Positions 54,424 to 63,140 of a stretch of 64,000 bases of DNA are shown piece by piece. Every line of letters starts with the position of its first letter. The stretch's first letter is position 1. The DNA is from Arcobacter sp. CECT 8986. GTDB lineage: Bacteria > Campylobacterota > Campylobacteria > Campylobacterales > Arcobacteraceae. Both the position numbers and the translations under genes were made by a program. The stretch lies in NCBI RefSeq assembly GCF_004116725.1, contig NZ_PDKG01000008.1:1-64000 (forward strand). The letters are read 5' to 3'. The notes beneath the pieces are model-generated. The model was given only the letters and a program-made list of their open reading frames with translations, had not been told where the DNA came from and made no database searches.

Positions 54424-55547
54424 TTAAAAACCTTATTCAAATTTATATTTTTTTGATAAGTAAATTTTTTTCTAAAAGTTTTTATATTTTTACACAATAG
54501 ATTATATTCTTCTTGTGAAATTTTAAGTTTTTTATTTAAGTTTTTCAAATCATTGTTATTAAATACTATTCCTAAATTATATTTTTTTACTAATTTTGCC
54601 ATTGAGTTAAACTTTTTATTTATAAGCATTGGAATTCCTGCTTCTAAATAAAATGCAAATTTACTCGTTACTGCATATTTATAAAGGTTGTGATTTTTCC
54701 CTGATGTCTCCAGTTCAAAAAAGCCAAAGTGGTATTCATCTAAAATTTGTGAATTCAATTCTTTACCTTTTAGAATATTAAAATTTCTATTTATTTTATC
54801 TTCATATATAAAGTCTAAATATAAATTATTAGAATGATTATAAAAAGTATCATATATTTTAGGAGGCAAAACAAAATCAATATTAATTTTTTGTTTTGTT
54901 AATTTTTTAATTGACCTTAAATGAGCTTTTCCTGGAAAATATTCTTCTGCATAGCAAGTAGGAGGTATCTTCCCTGCATAGACTAATTTTATATTTTTCT
55001 TATATTTGATTTTTGGTTTATTGTTAAAGTTATCTTTATTGCAATACTCAGGAAAAAACTTGAATTTATTTTTCTTTGTATTATACTTTTTTGCCCATAA
55101 TTTTGATTGTTCTTTTGTAAAGTGTGAAAGAATATTATTACAATTTTTAAAAATATAATCTATACTTTCATAATCTTTATTATCTGGAAATAGATATTCA
55201 TAAACTTCTTTTTCTGCAAAGTTCCAGTCTTTTATATTAATTAATACATTGTCAAAAGTTTTTACAAGTGTTGCTGCAAAGTAATAAGCACCCATCCAAC
55301 TTCTATGAAAAATAAAATCATAATCTAAAGATTTTATTGTCTTAAAGATTTCTTCTTCATCTTTTACTTTATAAATATTTATAAAATCTTGTAGGTTTTT
55401 ATTGATTTTTACATCTTCTATGTAGATTAAAGAGATTTTGATATTTTTAAAGTTTTTAAGCCACTTCATAATCCTTAATAATGAAAAATCTTGTTTTTTA
55501 AATCTTCCATTTGGAGGAATTAAAATAAAGTGTTTATTTTTCAGCAT
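54420..55547 (-). CDS. Putative GT-B glycosyltransferase
   Basis: 375 residues, Lys/Asn-rich. A Rossmann-like N-terminus (HFILIPPNGRFKKQDFSLLR) and a GT-B-like C-terminus (SKFAFYLEAGIPMLINKKF) are seen. Overlaps the gene upstream by 14 bases and the one downstream by ATGA. Donor and acceptor are unknown. Confidence 0.7.
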   Translation of the reverse strand: MLKNKHFILIPPNGRFKKQDFSLLRIMKWLKNFKNIKISLIYIEDVKINKNLQDFINIYKVKDEEEIFKTIKSLDYDFIFHRSWMGAYYFAATLVKTFDNVLINIKDWNFAEKEVYEYLFPDNKDYESIDYIFKNCNNILSHFTKEQSKLWAKKYNTKKNKFKFFPEYCNKDNFNNKPKIKYKKNIKLVYAGKIPPTCYAEEYFPGKAHLRSIKKLTKQKINIDFVLPPKIYDTFYNHSNNLYLDFIYEDKINRNFNILKGKELNSQILDEYHFGFFELETSGKNHNLYKYAVTSKFAFYLEAGIPMLINKKFNSMAKLVKKYNLGIVFNNNDLKNLNKKLKISQEEYNLLCKNIKTFRKKFTYQKNINLNKVFK

Positions 55548-57024
55548 GTATTTCCTCTAAAACAGTTTTTTCAATTTTTTTTACTAGATTTACATATGAA
55601 AATTCTTCTATTAACTTTTCAGAAACTTTTACTTTCGGTTCTTCTTTTAGTATTTTGAATAGTTCCTTAAGGTTTTTGAATAATATAAGTTCTTCCTTAT
55701 ATGATTCTTCTTCACATATATAGTTTTCTGAACAATCATAAACTAATGGAGTGCAATGACTTGCTACTGATTCTAAAGTTCTTTGTTGTATTGTATAACT
55801 AGGATGTGTAACTATTGCATATGTTGCACTATTATATACTTTAGAAATCTCTTCCCCATAGTTTAATACACCTTTATAATAAGGTTTTAGTTCTTCATAC
55901 TCTTCCCATCCCCATCCATAAATTTCAAGTTCATAATCTATATTTTCTTTAACCAATTCAAGTAATGTGAAATCTCTTACGATTAAAGGAATAGCATAAT
56001 TATTAAAATAAGCAATAGGACATTTATGTTTTTTAGCTAAAAATTTAATCTCTTCTAGATAAAATGTCCCTCTATTTTTATATATATCTAAAAGATCTTT
56101 TAAAATTTCTTCTCTTCTCCTATCTGATATTAATTCTTTATTTTCACCAATACTATTAAGGTAAGGAGTCAAATTGTCTTTATAAGAGCCTCCAATAAAT
56201 ACTATCTTTTTCTCTTTTTTTATCTCTTCTCTTTTTTTATAAATTGAAGTGTCAATACAAAAGTTTTGAAGTGAAATATTTTTTGCCCCTTTTTTTTCCA
56301 AAGCATATTTTATTCCAGGAATAAGACAATAAATATAATCTCTTTTTCTTTGATTTAAAGGCTCTTTATTTGTTACTATTTCCATAGTATCTTGAAACCA
56401 AACAAAATTAAAAACATCTTTATGTAAAAATGAATTATATGTGTGATTTATATTAAAAGTAATATGTGGTTTAAACTCATCAATTTTATGATAATAAATA
56501 AGATAATCCATTGCTTGCATATCATCTTCTTGAATTAAGTAGCAAACTTCATATTTACCTGTTTGTTCAAAAGCTTTTGCAATATTTTTAGATATGTGTT
56601 GCATAACAGTAGTTGCTTTGTTTGCTGGGATAAATACTCTTAGTTTTTCATCATTAAAATCAGGCTTATATTCTTGTATTTGTTTTTTATAAATTTCTGT
56701 TAAAGCTTCTCTTTCTTGCTCTACTTGAGTTAGAACACTTGTAAAGGCATTTGTGAACTCTTTTCTCTCTTCTTGAGAAATTTCTATATTGTCATAGTTT
56801 AGTTTTGTAGGTCTTCTATTTTTTGTAGTTACAAAGTAGTTATAAACATTTTCAAAAGGTACAAAAATACAGTTAGAAGGTGCATTTTCTAACTCTTCTT
56901 GTGCATTATAATAACAAATTTGGTCAAATTTAATTCTAGGGTTTTGTCCAATAATTTTATTGTTTTTTTTGGCTTCTTTTAGGGCTTCATTTGCATCCAA
57001 AAAATATGTATCAAAATATTGCAT
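55534..57024 (-). CDS. CgeB-like glycosyltransferase with N-terminal extension
   Basis: 496 residues. The first about 125 residues are a charged, partly helical extension. The GT-B-like core runs from about 128 (LRVFIPANKATTVMQHISKN) to about 470, with WFQDTMEIVTNKEP and the C-terminal HPSYTIQQRTLESVASHC donor site typical for the CgeB/DUF3880 group. It shares the family with the gene at 51389-52513. Start forms TAATG with the SIS gene stop. Often found in flagellin glycan clusters (general knowledge of the family). Confidence 0.8.
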   Translation of the reverse strand: MQYFDTYFLDANEALKEAKKNNKIIGQNPRIKFDQICYYNAQEELENAPSNCIFVPFENVYNYFVTTKNRRPTKLNYDNIEISQEERKEFTNAFTSVLTQVEQEREALTEIYKKQIQEYKPDFNDEKLRVFIPANKATTVMQHISKNIAKAFEQTGKYEVCYLIQEDDMQAMDYLIYYHKIDEFKPHITFNINHTYNSFLHKDVFNFVWFQDTMEIVTNKEPLNQRKRDYIYCLIPGIKYALEKKGAKNISLQNFCIDTSIYKKREEIKKEKKIVFIGGSYKDNLTPYLNSIGENKELISDRRREEILKDLLDIYKNRGTFYLEEIKFLAKKHKCPIAYFNNYAIPLIVRDFTLLELVKENIDYELEIYGWGWEEYEELKPYYKGVLNYGEEISKVYNSATYAIVTHPSYTIQQRTLESVASHCTPLVYDCSENYICEEESYKEELILFKNLKELFKILKEEPKVKVSEKLIEEFSYVNLVKKIEKTVLEEIHAEK

Positions 57025-57587
57025 TATTTATGCCCTTTTTCAAAATAAGAGAATAAAATATGATTAAGTATCATGTGTACATCTTCAACTATTCCATACT
57101 CACCATTGCTAGTTTCAACATGAATCTTTATATCTGCTAGATTTTTTAAAACTCCACCTTCAAAGCCACTAAAACCTACAATTATTGCACCTTGACTTTT
57201 AGCATATTCAACTGCTTTAATTATATTTGCTGAGGTACCACTGCATGATATTGCAATTAGAATATCATTTTTCTTTATAATCTCTTTTAATTGCATATAA
57301 AAAACATTTTCAAAACCAATATCATTTGCTAATGCAAAATTTACAGCAGAGTTATCTGCTAAGCTAATTACATCTAGATTAAGTCTATTTCTTCTTTTCA
57401 ATCCCACGCTTAAATCATTTGCCATATGTGAAGCAGTTGCAGAACTTCCTCCATTACCAATTATGAATACTTTACCCTTTGTTGAACTTAATAACTTTTG
57501 TAATTCTTCTAAACAATCTAAGTTTAAATTGTTTAATGTTCTATATAAAGTATCGATGTACTCTTTCGTAAATTCCTTAAACTCCAT
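57024..57587 (-). CDS. GmhA-type SIS-domain sugar phosphate isomerase
   Basis: 187 residues. SIS fold with FIIGNGGSSATASHMANDL and SCSGTSANIIKAVEYA, near GmhA length, which makes D,D-heptose 7-phosphate from sedoheptulose 7-phosphate. The conserved Glu/His pair near the end is in EYGIVEDVHMILNHI. In the island it fits a heptose branch together with the transketolase and kinase fusion, but it could isomerise another sugar phosphate. Confidence 0.85.
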   Translation of the reverse strand: MEFKEFTKEYIDTLYRTLNNLNLDCLEELQKLLSSTKGKVFIIGNGGSSATASHMANDLSVGLKRRNRLNLDVISLADNSAVNFALANDIGFENVFYMQLKEIIKKNDILIAISCSGTSANIIKAVEYAKSQGAIIVGFSGFEGGVLKNLADIKIHVETSNGEYGIVEDVHMILNHILFSYFEKGHK

Positions 57588-57596
57588 TTTTTTCCT

Positions 57597-58751
57597 TTAC
57601 CTTATTAAGAAGTCTATAAACTCTCTAACAGCGCCATTACCACCATTTTTAGATAGAATTATTATACTTTGCAATTCTTTGATTTGGCTTATCGCATTTG
57701 CTGGACAAGCTGATATACCAACATTCTCAAGAAGTTCTTTACAGTTTATATCATCTCCTATATAAGCTACTTCATTAAGTGTAATATTCTCTTTTTTGCA
57801 AATTTGTTGGGCAACTTCAAGTTTACTCATATGCTCAACACCTTGATATAAGTAATCTACTTTTAATTTTTTTGCTCTATTTTCTACAATTTTTGTATTT
57901 TCACTTGTTATTAGACCAGTTTTTATGCCTTTTTTTCTTAAAAGTTCAAATCCTTTTCCATCGTGAGTATTAAACTTTTTAAGTTCATTTCCATTCATAT
58001 CATAATACATTCCTGCATCAGTTAATGTTCCATCAACATCAGATAAAAATAATTTAATTTTTTTCTTATTTTGATTTTCGTTTTTTAAGATGTGTTCTTT
58101 CATATAAGCTTCTGCAATATGCCAATCTAAAGGTTCATCTATTTCAATAGATGTATAATCATTCATAATATATAAATCAATATCTCCAGATAATCTATTT
58201 TTATCTTTTAAAATATTCTTTACTTTATTTATATAAAAAGCACCATTTTCTAAATAAAAACCTTCAAAGTCTTGTCTTCTTGGTCTATTCTTATAGTCAT
58301 AATTTATTGAAGTTCCATCTTTTTCCCAAAAAAATCTTTTTTCTTCTACTACTGTAAGTAATGAATCTTTTTTTGAACTTTTTAATTGAGTTATTGCATT
58401 ATCAAAATCATAGCTTTGCGTAATTGGAGAAGTTGCTTGTACCAATAAAAAATAATCATCATCTTTTTGTTTATGTTTATTTAAAAATTCGAGCATTACA
58501 TCTTCTGTTGCAGATGTATCTTGGGCATTTTTTGCTTCTCTTAAATATATTATTACTTTTTTGAAGTTAAAGTTTTCAACTGTTTGTATAACTTCTTGGC
58601 AGTCTGTAGCTACATAAACTTTATCAATATATTTTGATTCTTCAATTGCTTTTAAATTCCAATAAACAAGAGGTTCCCCACAAAACTCTTTAATATTTTT
58701 AAAAGGAATTGATTTGCTTCCACATCTAAGTGGTATAAAGGCTATATTCAA
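57597..58751 (-). CDS. Bifunctional CMP-nonulosonate cytidylyltransferase + KdsC-like HAD phosphatase
   Basis: 384 residues, TTG start with AAGGA before it. N-terminal NeuA-type domain: IPLRCGSKSIPFKNIK, QATSPITQSYDF and the closing IDEPLDWHIAEAY (to about 215). C-terminal HAD phosphatase, KdsC type, from about 233: LSDVDGTLTDAG with both Asp, THDGKGFELLRKKG, and IGDDINCKELLE, where the usual Asp of GDDxxD is Cys. The domain order is that of vertebrate CMAS. It would dephosphorylate and/or activate a nonulosonic acid. Confidence 0.88.
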   Translation of the reverse strand: MNIAFIPLRCGSKSIPFKNIKEFCGEPLVYWNLKAIEESKYIDKVYVATDCQEVIQTVENFNFKKVIIYLREAKNAQDTSATEDVMLEFLNKHKQKDDDYFLLVQATSPITQSYDFDNAITQLKSSKKDSLLTVVEEKRFFWEKDGTSINYDYKNRPRRQDFEGFYLENGAFYINKVKNILKDKNRLSGDIDLYIMNDYTSIEIDEPLDWHIAEAYMKEHILKNENQNKKKIKLFLSDVDGTLTDAGMYYDMNGNELKKFNTHDGKGFELLRKKGIKTGLITSENTKIVENRAKKLKVDYLYQGVEHMSKLEVAQQICKKENITLNEVAYIGDDINCKELLENVGISACPANAISQIKELQSIIILSKNGGNGAVREFIDFLIR

Positions 58752-58753
58752 TA

Positions 58754-59416
58754 TTATTCCTTAATTATAAATGATGGTGTTAATCCAAGAGGAAGTTTTT
58801 GTATAGACTCTTTTTTATCTTTAAAAAAGTCATCAACGGCTTTAGTTTCGCCTGGAAAAGTTCCATAATCATCAAAAATAATAACACCGCCTTTTACAAC
58901 TTTTTCATACATAGTGTCTAAAATAGTAGTAGCAGGTTCATAAACATCAGTATCTATGTGAAGTAGGGCGATTTTTTGATGAGGGTTCTCTTTGCAATAT
59001 TTTGGGACTGTTATATTGATATCACCTTTTATAAGTTGATAATTTTCAATATTTTTATATTTCATTATTTTTTGCATTTCTTCAATTTCAATACTTTGGC
59101 TACCTGCACTTTTTAAAAAGTTATCAAGATACTTTTTATCATCATTGAAATTTGTCTCTGGAAATACTCCAAATATGTCAAATCCTATTAATCTTCTTGA
59201 TGTTCTGGCTTCCAATAAATCTCTAAAGTGTGCAAATCTAAAAAAAGAATTTCCTTTGAATATTCCACATTCAATAACATCTCCAGGAAGATTGATAATT
59301 CTTTTATAAAGTTCATAATGTGCCAATAACTTACTAAATCTAGATTCAGTTGATGTTGCATAAAACCCATTTTCATATTCAAACATTTTTTTTGTTTTAA
59401 AGTTATTTAATTTCAT
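58754..59416 (-). CDS. TylF/macrocin O-methyltransferase-type SAM methyltransferase
   Basis: 220 residues. SAM fold with GDVIECGIFKGNS, LIGFDIFGVFPE and the metal-binding DTDVYEPATT...GGVIIFDDYG typical of TylF. These methylate hydroxyls of sugars. Probably O-methylates an island sugar. ATG start; the neighbours are 2-3 bases away. Confidence 0.87.
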   Translation of the reverse strand: MKLNNFKTKKMFEYENGFYATSTESRFSKLLAHYELYKRIINLPGDVIECGIFKGNSFFRFAHFRDLLEARTSRRLIGFDIFGVFPETNFNDDKKYLDNFLKSAGSQSIEIEEMQKIMKYKNIENYQLIKGDINITVPKYCKENPHQKIALLHIDTDVYEPATTILDTMYEKVVKGGVIIFDDYGTFPGETKAVDDFFKDKKESIQKLPLGLTPSFIIKE

Positions 59417-59419
59417 TTT

Positions 59420-60301
59420 TTACTTTCTATTTTTTAATTTATCTCTTTGGATTTGTTCAATTTCTAATATTTCATCTTTTTTAAATGTTAAAGCTTCATA
59501 AGTAGCATTTAAATTTCTTACAAGTTTTCTAAGACCATCTTGTTCAAGTGATGCAGCATGGTCTGTACCTTTCCATGTTCTATCTTTAGTAAAGTGTCTT
59601 TCAATCCATCTAGCTCCTAAAGTGTAAGCAGCAATATCAAGTGCTATTCCTAAATGATGTCCAGAAAAACCAATTTCATTAACTCTATTTTGATAATTTT
59701 CATATAACCAATTAATTTCAAGTAGTGCCACATCTTTTGCAGGAACTGGATATCCAGAAGTACAAGAGTAAATTAATAATCTAGTTTTTGCTTGGTCTGT
59801 CTCTTCAAAAAATTTAACAATCTCTTCTACTTCTTCTTTACTTGTCATTCCTATTGATAATTGAACTTGACCTTTATATTCATCTCTTAAAACTTTTAAC
59901 ATTTTAAAGTTATTATTGCAAGCAGAAGGAACTTTTAAAAACTCTGGATTAAAAGTTATCATCTCTTTTGCACTTGTTACATCCCAAACTGATGTTGAGT
60001 ATACAATTCCAATTGAATCACAATAATCTTTCAATTTTGAGTGTTGTTCTTTTGTAAATTCTAAATATTCTCTATGTGCTCCATAAGTATTTCCATAAGA
60101 GTTTTCTGGTACTGGATGTGGGGCATTGTATTGTTCTTCTGTTAATAACTCTTTATTATTTCTTTTTTGAAATTTTACATATTTTGCTCCTGCTTCTTTT
60201 GCAAGGTCAATTAACTCTTTTGCAATTTCAAAATTCCCCATATGATTGCAACCAATTTCTGCAATTACTTTAGGCTCTTTATAATCAAAATTAAAACTCA
60301 C
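59420..60301 (-). CDS. NeuB-family nonulosonic acid synthase without SAF domain
   Basis: 293 residues, GTG start overlapping the previous gene by 11 bases. TIM-barrel of the NeuB family: IAEIGCNHMGNFEIAKELI, KYVKFQKRN, LKVPSACNNN, SIGMTSKEEV and IERHFTKDRTWKGTDHAASL. It condenses PEP with a mannose-type sugar. The C-terminal SAF (antifreeze-like) domain of about 60 residues seen in NeuB, LegI and PseI is missing; the protein ends after a short helix. Type of sugar unknown. Confidence 0.9.
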   Translation of the reverse strand: MSFNFDYKEPKVIAEIGCNHMGNFEIAKELIDLAKEAGAKYVKFQKRNNKELLTEEQYNAPHPVPENSYGNTYGAHREYLEFTKEQHSKLKDYCDSIGIVYSTSVWDVTSAKEMITFNPEFLKVPSACNNNFKMLKVLRDEYKGQVQLSIGMTSKEEVEEIVKFFEETDQAKTRLLIYSCTSGYPVPAKDVALLEINWLYENYQNRVNEIGFSGHHLGIALDIAAYTLGARWIERHFTKDRTWKGTDHAASLEQDGLRKLVRNLNATYEALTFKKDEILEIEQIQRDKLKNRK

Positions 60302-61046
60302 TTTTTATCCTTCCATATTTATCTTCATATCTTATAATATCATCTTCACCAAAATAATCTCCAAGTTGAACTTCTGCAAAGATTAGATTCTCTTTTGTTG
60401 AGCTATTTATTATTTTATGTTTACATCCAGTTGGAATATAGATATATCTTCCTTGTTCTACTTTTAGTGTAGATTCTTCTAAGATTATCTTACCTTCACC
60501 TTTTATAATTATCCAGTGTTCTTCTCTTCTTTTATGTTTTTGCAAACTAAGTTCACCTTGAGGGAAAACAGTGATAATTTTTGATTGTACATGTTGGGCT
60601 AATAAGGTACTTTTATAAAATCCCCAAGGTCTAGGAAAAACTTCAAAATCAAGTTCATTTTCATATACATTTGGTAGTTTTTGTAAATCATACTCTATAT
60701 CTTTTAAAAGCATTACATGAAACTGTTTTTTTGAAACTATATTTATAAGTTTCATATCTTTAGATAATATTGGTATATAATTTATCTTTTCAGATTTAAA
60801 TAAATCAAAAAGTAATGTAAAGTTTTCATCTTCAAATATTTTAATAAAGTCTTTATTGTATGGAATATTTTCAAGAAGATTAGATTTTTGTATAAGTTCT
60901 CTTCTTATATCACCTTCTGTTGTTATTCCTATCACTTTTTGCTTTTCATTGATTACTACTAAAAAACCTTTTTTATTTTTATCAATTTGTTTAAGAGCTT
61001 CTAAAATAGAAGATGATTTAAGTATTTTGAACTTTTCTAAATTCAT
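60291..61046 (-). CDS. CBS-pair and cupin (ManC C-terminal-like) fusion
   Basis: 251 residues. Residues about 1-120 form two CBS domains (GFLVVINEKQKVIGITTEGD and YIPILSKDMKLINIVS), the regulatory nucleotide-binding type. Residues about 135-245 form a cupin like the phosphomannose isomerase part of ManC: RPWGFYKSTLLAQ, SLQKHKRREEHWIIIKGEGK and YIPTGCKHKIIN. CBS pairs in nonulosonate clusters usually carry a nucleotidyltransferase (PtmE-like); a cupin instead is uncommon. It may isomerise mannose 6-phosphate or regulate the route. Confidence 0.85.
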   Translation of the reverse strand: MNLEKFKILKSSSILEALKQIDKNKKGFLVVINEKQKVIGITTEGDIRRELIQKSNLLENIPYNKDFIKIFEDENFTLLFDLFKSEKINYIPILSKDMKLINIVSKKQFHVMLLKDIEYDLQKLPNVYENELDFEVFPRPWGFYKSTLLAQHVQSKIITVFPQGELSLQKHKRREEHWIIIKGEGKIILEESTLKVEQGRYIYIPTGCKHKIINSSTKENLIFAEVQLGDYFGEDDIIRYEDKYGRIKSEF

Positions 61047-61049
61047 ATT

Positions 61050-63023
61050 TTAAACCTCTATAACATTATTCTTTATATTTTTTAGTAATGATATTAGGGT
61101 ATTTGCCCAAACTCTTTTTAAATTATCTAAAAACTCTTTTGAATTTAGATCTTTTTGTGTAAGATGAAGTGTAAAATTGATAAAAGAATCTACTAAATCT
61201 AAGAATTTGAAAAATATCTCTATAAACATCTTTTGTGATAGTTTTTTTATTTGTTTAAAACACCAAATAGTTAAATCAATTTTTTCTTTTATTAAATCAT
61301 CTTTTGTTTTGATTCTCAAATTTGAGAATTTTTTTGTTTTTTGAATCATAGAATTAATTATAGATAAGTCATCTTTGAAGTCTATATTTTCAAGTGGAGC
61401 TGAAATATCATCTATAAGCTCTTTATTAAAGACTTTTTCTTCAAAATTATTTACTTCAATATCTTTAAAGTTTTTAGGGGTAAACCCTTCAAAATATGCT
61501 CCTTCTGAGATATTAAATATTTGTAAATCTTCATCATATGATTCTTTAAACTCTTTTAAAAAGTTTTCGTAAGAGTATTTAAATTGAATTAATTCTCTAT
61601 TTGTTTTAACTGTTTCTTTTAGGTTACCTTTTGTGTGTATTATATCACTTTGAGATACAATTCCTTTCTCTTTTAAATATTCTTGATCTTCAATAGAATC
61701 AATTTGTATTTTTGTTTTATCATCAGAGTATCTACTTCCACTTTCTTGATTAAAAGCAGCATCACTTCCTGCAAGATATACTTCATTTGCTCCTAAGAAT
61801 AGACTTATTGCAAAAGAGAATGTCCCTACATTTCCAAATGAAAGATTAAAATTAGATTCTTCTGAAATACTATATGGTTGAATAAAATATAAGTTTTGAT
61901 TTTTTAGTTTTTTTATTAAATTTTCATGTTGTTGAGAAGCAAATATTAAAGCACTATCTTTTATAAAGTTCATATCTTCTAAATCAAAAAAAGTTGTTAT
62001 AACTTCTTTTGGATCAATTGATGTAATTATATCAGGTTTGATACCAAACTTTTCAAGTTTTCTTAATATTATGTCAACACATACAATTACAAATTTGTGT
62101 TGATTTTTTTGAATCCATTCCATATGTTTATCAATAGATGGTCCTCCACTAATAATTAAGACCTTTTTATTTTTTAATGGTTTGTTCTCTGTTAAAAGAG
62201 TGTTTTTTAAAAAAGGATAATTTTGTTTTATTAGATTTACTGTTCTTGAAACAACATTTAGAACTTCTTTATATGAAAATAATGTTGCTTCATTTATTGC
62301 AAAATGTTCAATTAATAAATCTAAATTTTCTTTATCTCTTGTTGAGAATAGTTGATGTTTTATATTATAGTTAGTCCAGCTATTAGATAACTCAAATTCA
62401 GAAAAAGATGATTTTTTTTCATCAGTAGATTCATCAATAGATAAAATTAAAGTTCTATTGTTTTGTGTAAAAGTTGCATAGTCTATTGTAAATAATGAGA
62501 GTCTAAAAATTTCTAAATTATCTTCTACTATTAATGTAGAATGAGCATTTATTTTATTTTGGATTTCAGTCATATGAAAACCAAGTCCCGTACCTAAGTA
62601 GGCTATTTTAAAAATTTTTGAAAACTTGATATTTGAAAAATCTATTTTTTTATTTAAATATTGAACAAAAGGTGTTAATTCTCCTAACCCCTCAACTAAG
62701 GCAAATTCATTTTGATATGGATTGATTTTAAGTAAATTTAATGAGCTATTTTGAGTGAAATCAAATTTTTCTTTTCTTAACTCAGCTTCAATTAAACTAT
62801 TAATTCCATATATAAATTCATTTGTTTCTAGATTTAATATATCTAAATATCCTTCTTCTTTGTACTCAATAGAATATTTTTCTTTATATGTATTATTTTC
62901 AATATTTTTTGATAGTAAATCAACTTTTTCAAAAACTTTTTTGTGGTATCTTTTTAGGAAGTCCATATTTTTTAAATATAACTTTACAAGGGATAAATTA
63001 AGTTCTTCTAAGTGGTTTTCCAT
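61050..63023 (-). CDS. Maf/DUF115 motility accessory factor
   Basis: 657 residues from ATG 63023; an upstream TTG at 63032 sits only 1 base from the AAAAAGG and is less likely. DUF115 core at about 285-470: KVLIISGGPSIDKHMEWI, VCVDIILRK, IKPDIITSIDP and YLAGSDAAFNQ. Maf proteins transfer nonulosonic acids to flagellin in Campylobacter, Helicobacter and Aeromonas. Placed right behind the flagellin gene, it is the likely flagellin glycosyltransferase. Its promoter would be in the 108-base gap after the flagellin terminator. Confidence 0.9.
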   Translation of the reverse strand: MENHLEELNLSLVKLYLKNMDFLKRYHKKVFEKVDLLSKNIENNTYKEKYSIEYKEEGYLDILNLETNEFIYGINSLIEAELRKEKFDFTQNSSLNLLKINPYQNEFALVEGLGELTPFVQYLNKKIDFSNIKFSKIFKIAYLGTGLGFHMTEIQNKINAHSTLIVEDNLEIFRLSLFTIDYATFTQNNRTLILSIDESTDEKKSSFSEFELSNSWTNYNIKHQLFSTRDKENLDLLIEHFAINEATLFSYKEVLNVVSRTVNLIKQNYPFLKNTLLTENKPLKNKKVLIISGGPSIDKHMEWIQKNQHKFVIVCVDIILRKLEKFGIKPDIITSIDPKEVITTFFDLEDMNFIKDSALIFASQQHENLIKKLKNQNLYFIQPYSISEESNFNLSFGNVGTFSFAISLFLGANEVYLAGSDAAFNQESGSRYSDDKTKIQIDSIEDQEYLKEKGIVSQSDIIHTKGNLKETVKTNRELIQFKYSYENFLKEFKESYDEDLQIFNISEGAYFEGFTPKNFKDIEVNNFEEKVFNKELIDDISAPLENIDFKDDLSIINSMIQKTKKFSNLRIKTKDDLIKEKIDLTIWCFKQIKKLSQKMFIEIFFKFLDLVDSFINFTLHLTQKDLNSKEFLDNLKRVWANTLISLLKNIKNNVIEV

Positions 63024-63089
63024 TATAAACAAGCCTTTTTCTTTAATAATAAATTTTACTTTAATTTTGCAAAAAATGTTGTTAAAGAT

Positions 63090-63120
63090 AAATACTTTTA
63101 GGTAATCCCTAAAAGTATTT
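63090..63120 (-). terminator. Flagellin gene terminator
   Basis: A perfect 13-bp stem (AAATACTTTTAGG / CCTAAAAGTATTT) with a 5-base loop starts 20 bases past the flagellin stop on the reverse strand and is followed by a T-rich run. It separates flagellin from the Maf gene. Confidence 0.75.
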
Positions 63121-63140
63121 ACACCCTATAGCTTTTAAGA

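Noticed and set aside
63024-63032. TTG start for the Maf gene
   Set aside because: Only 1 base from the Shine-Dalgarno-like AAAAAGG; the ATG at 63023 has usable spacing.
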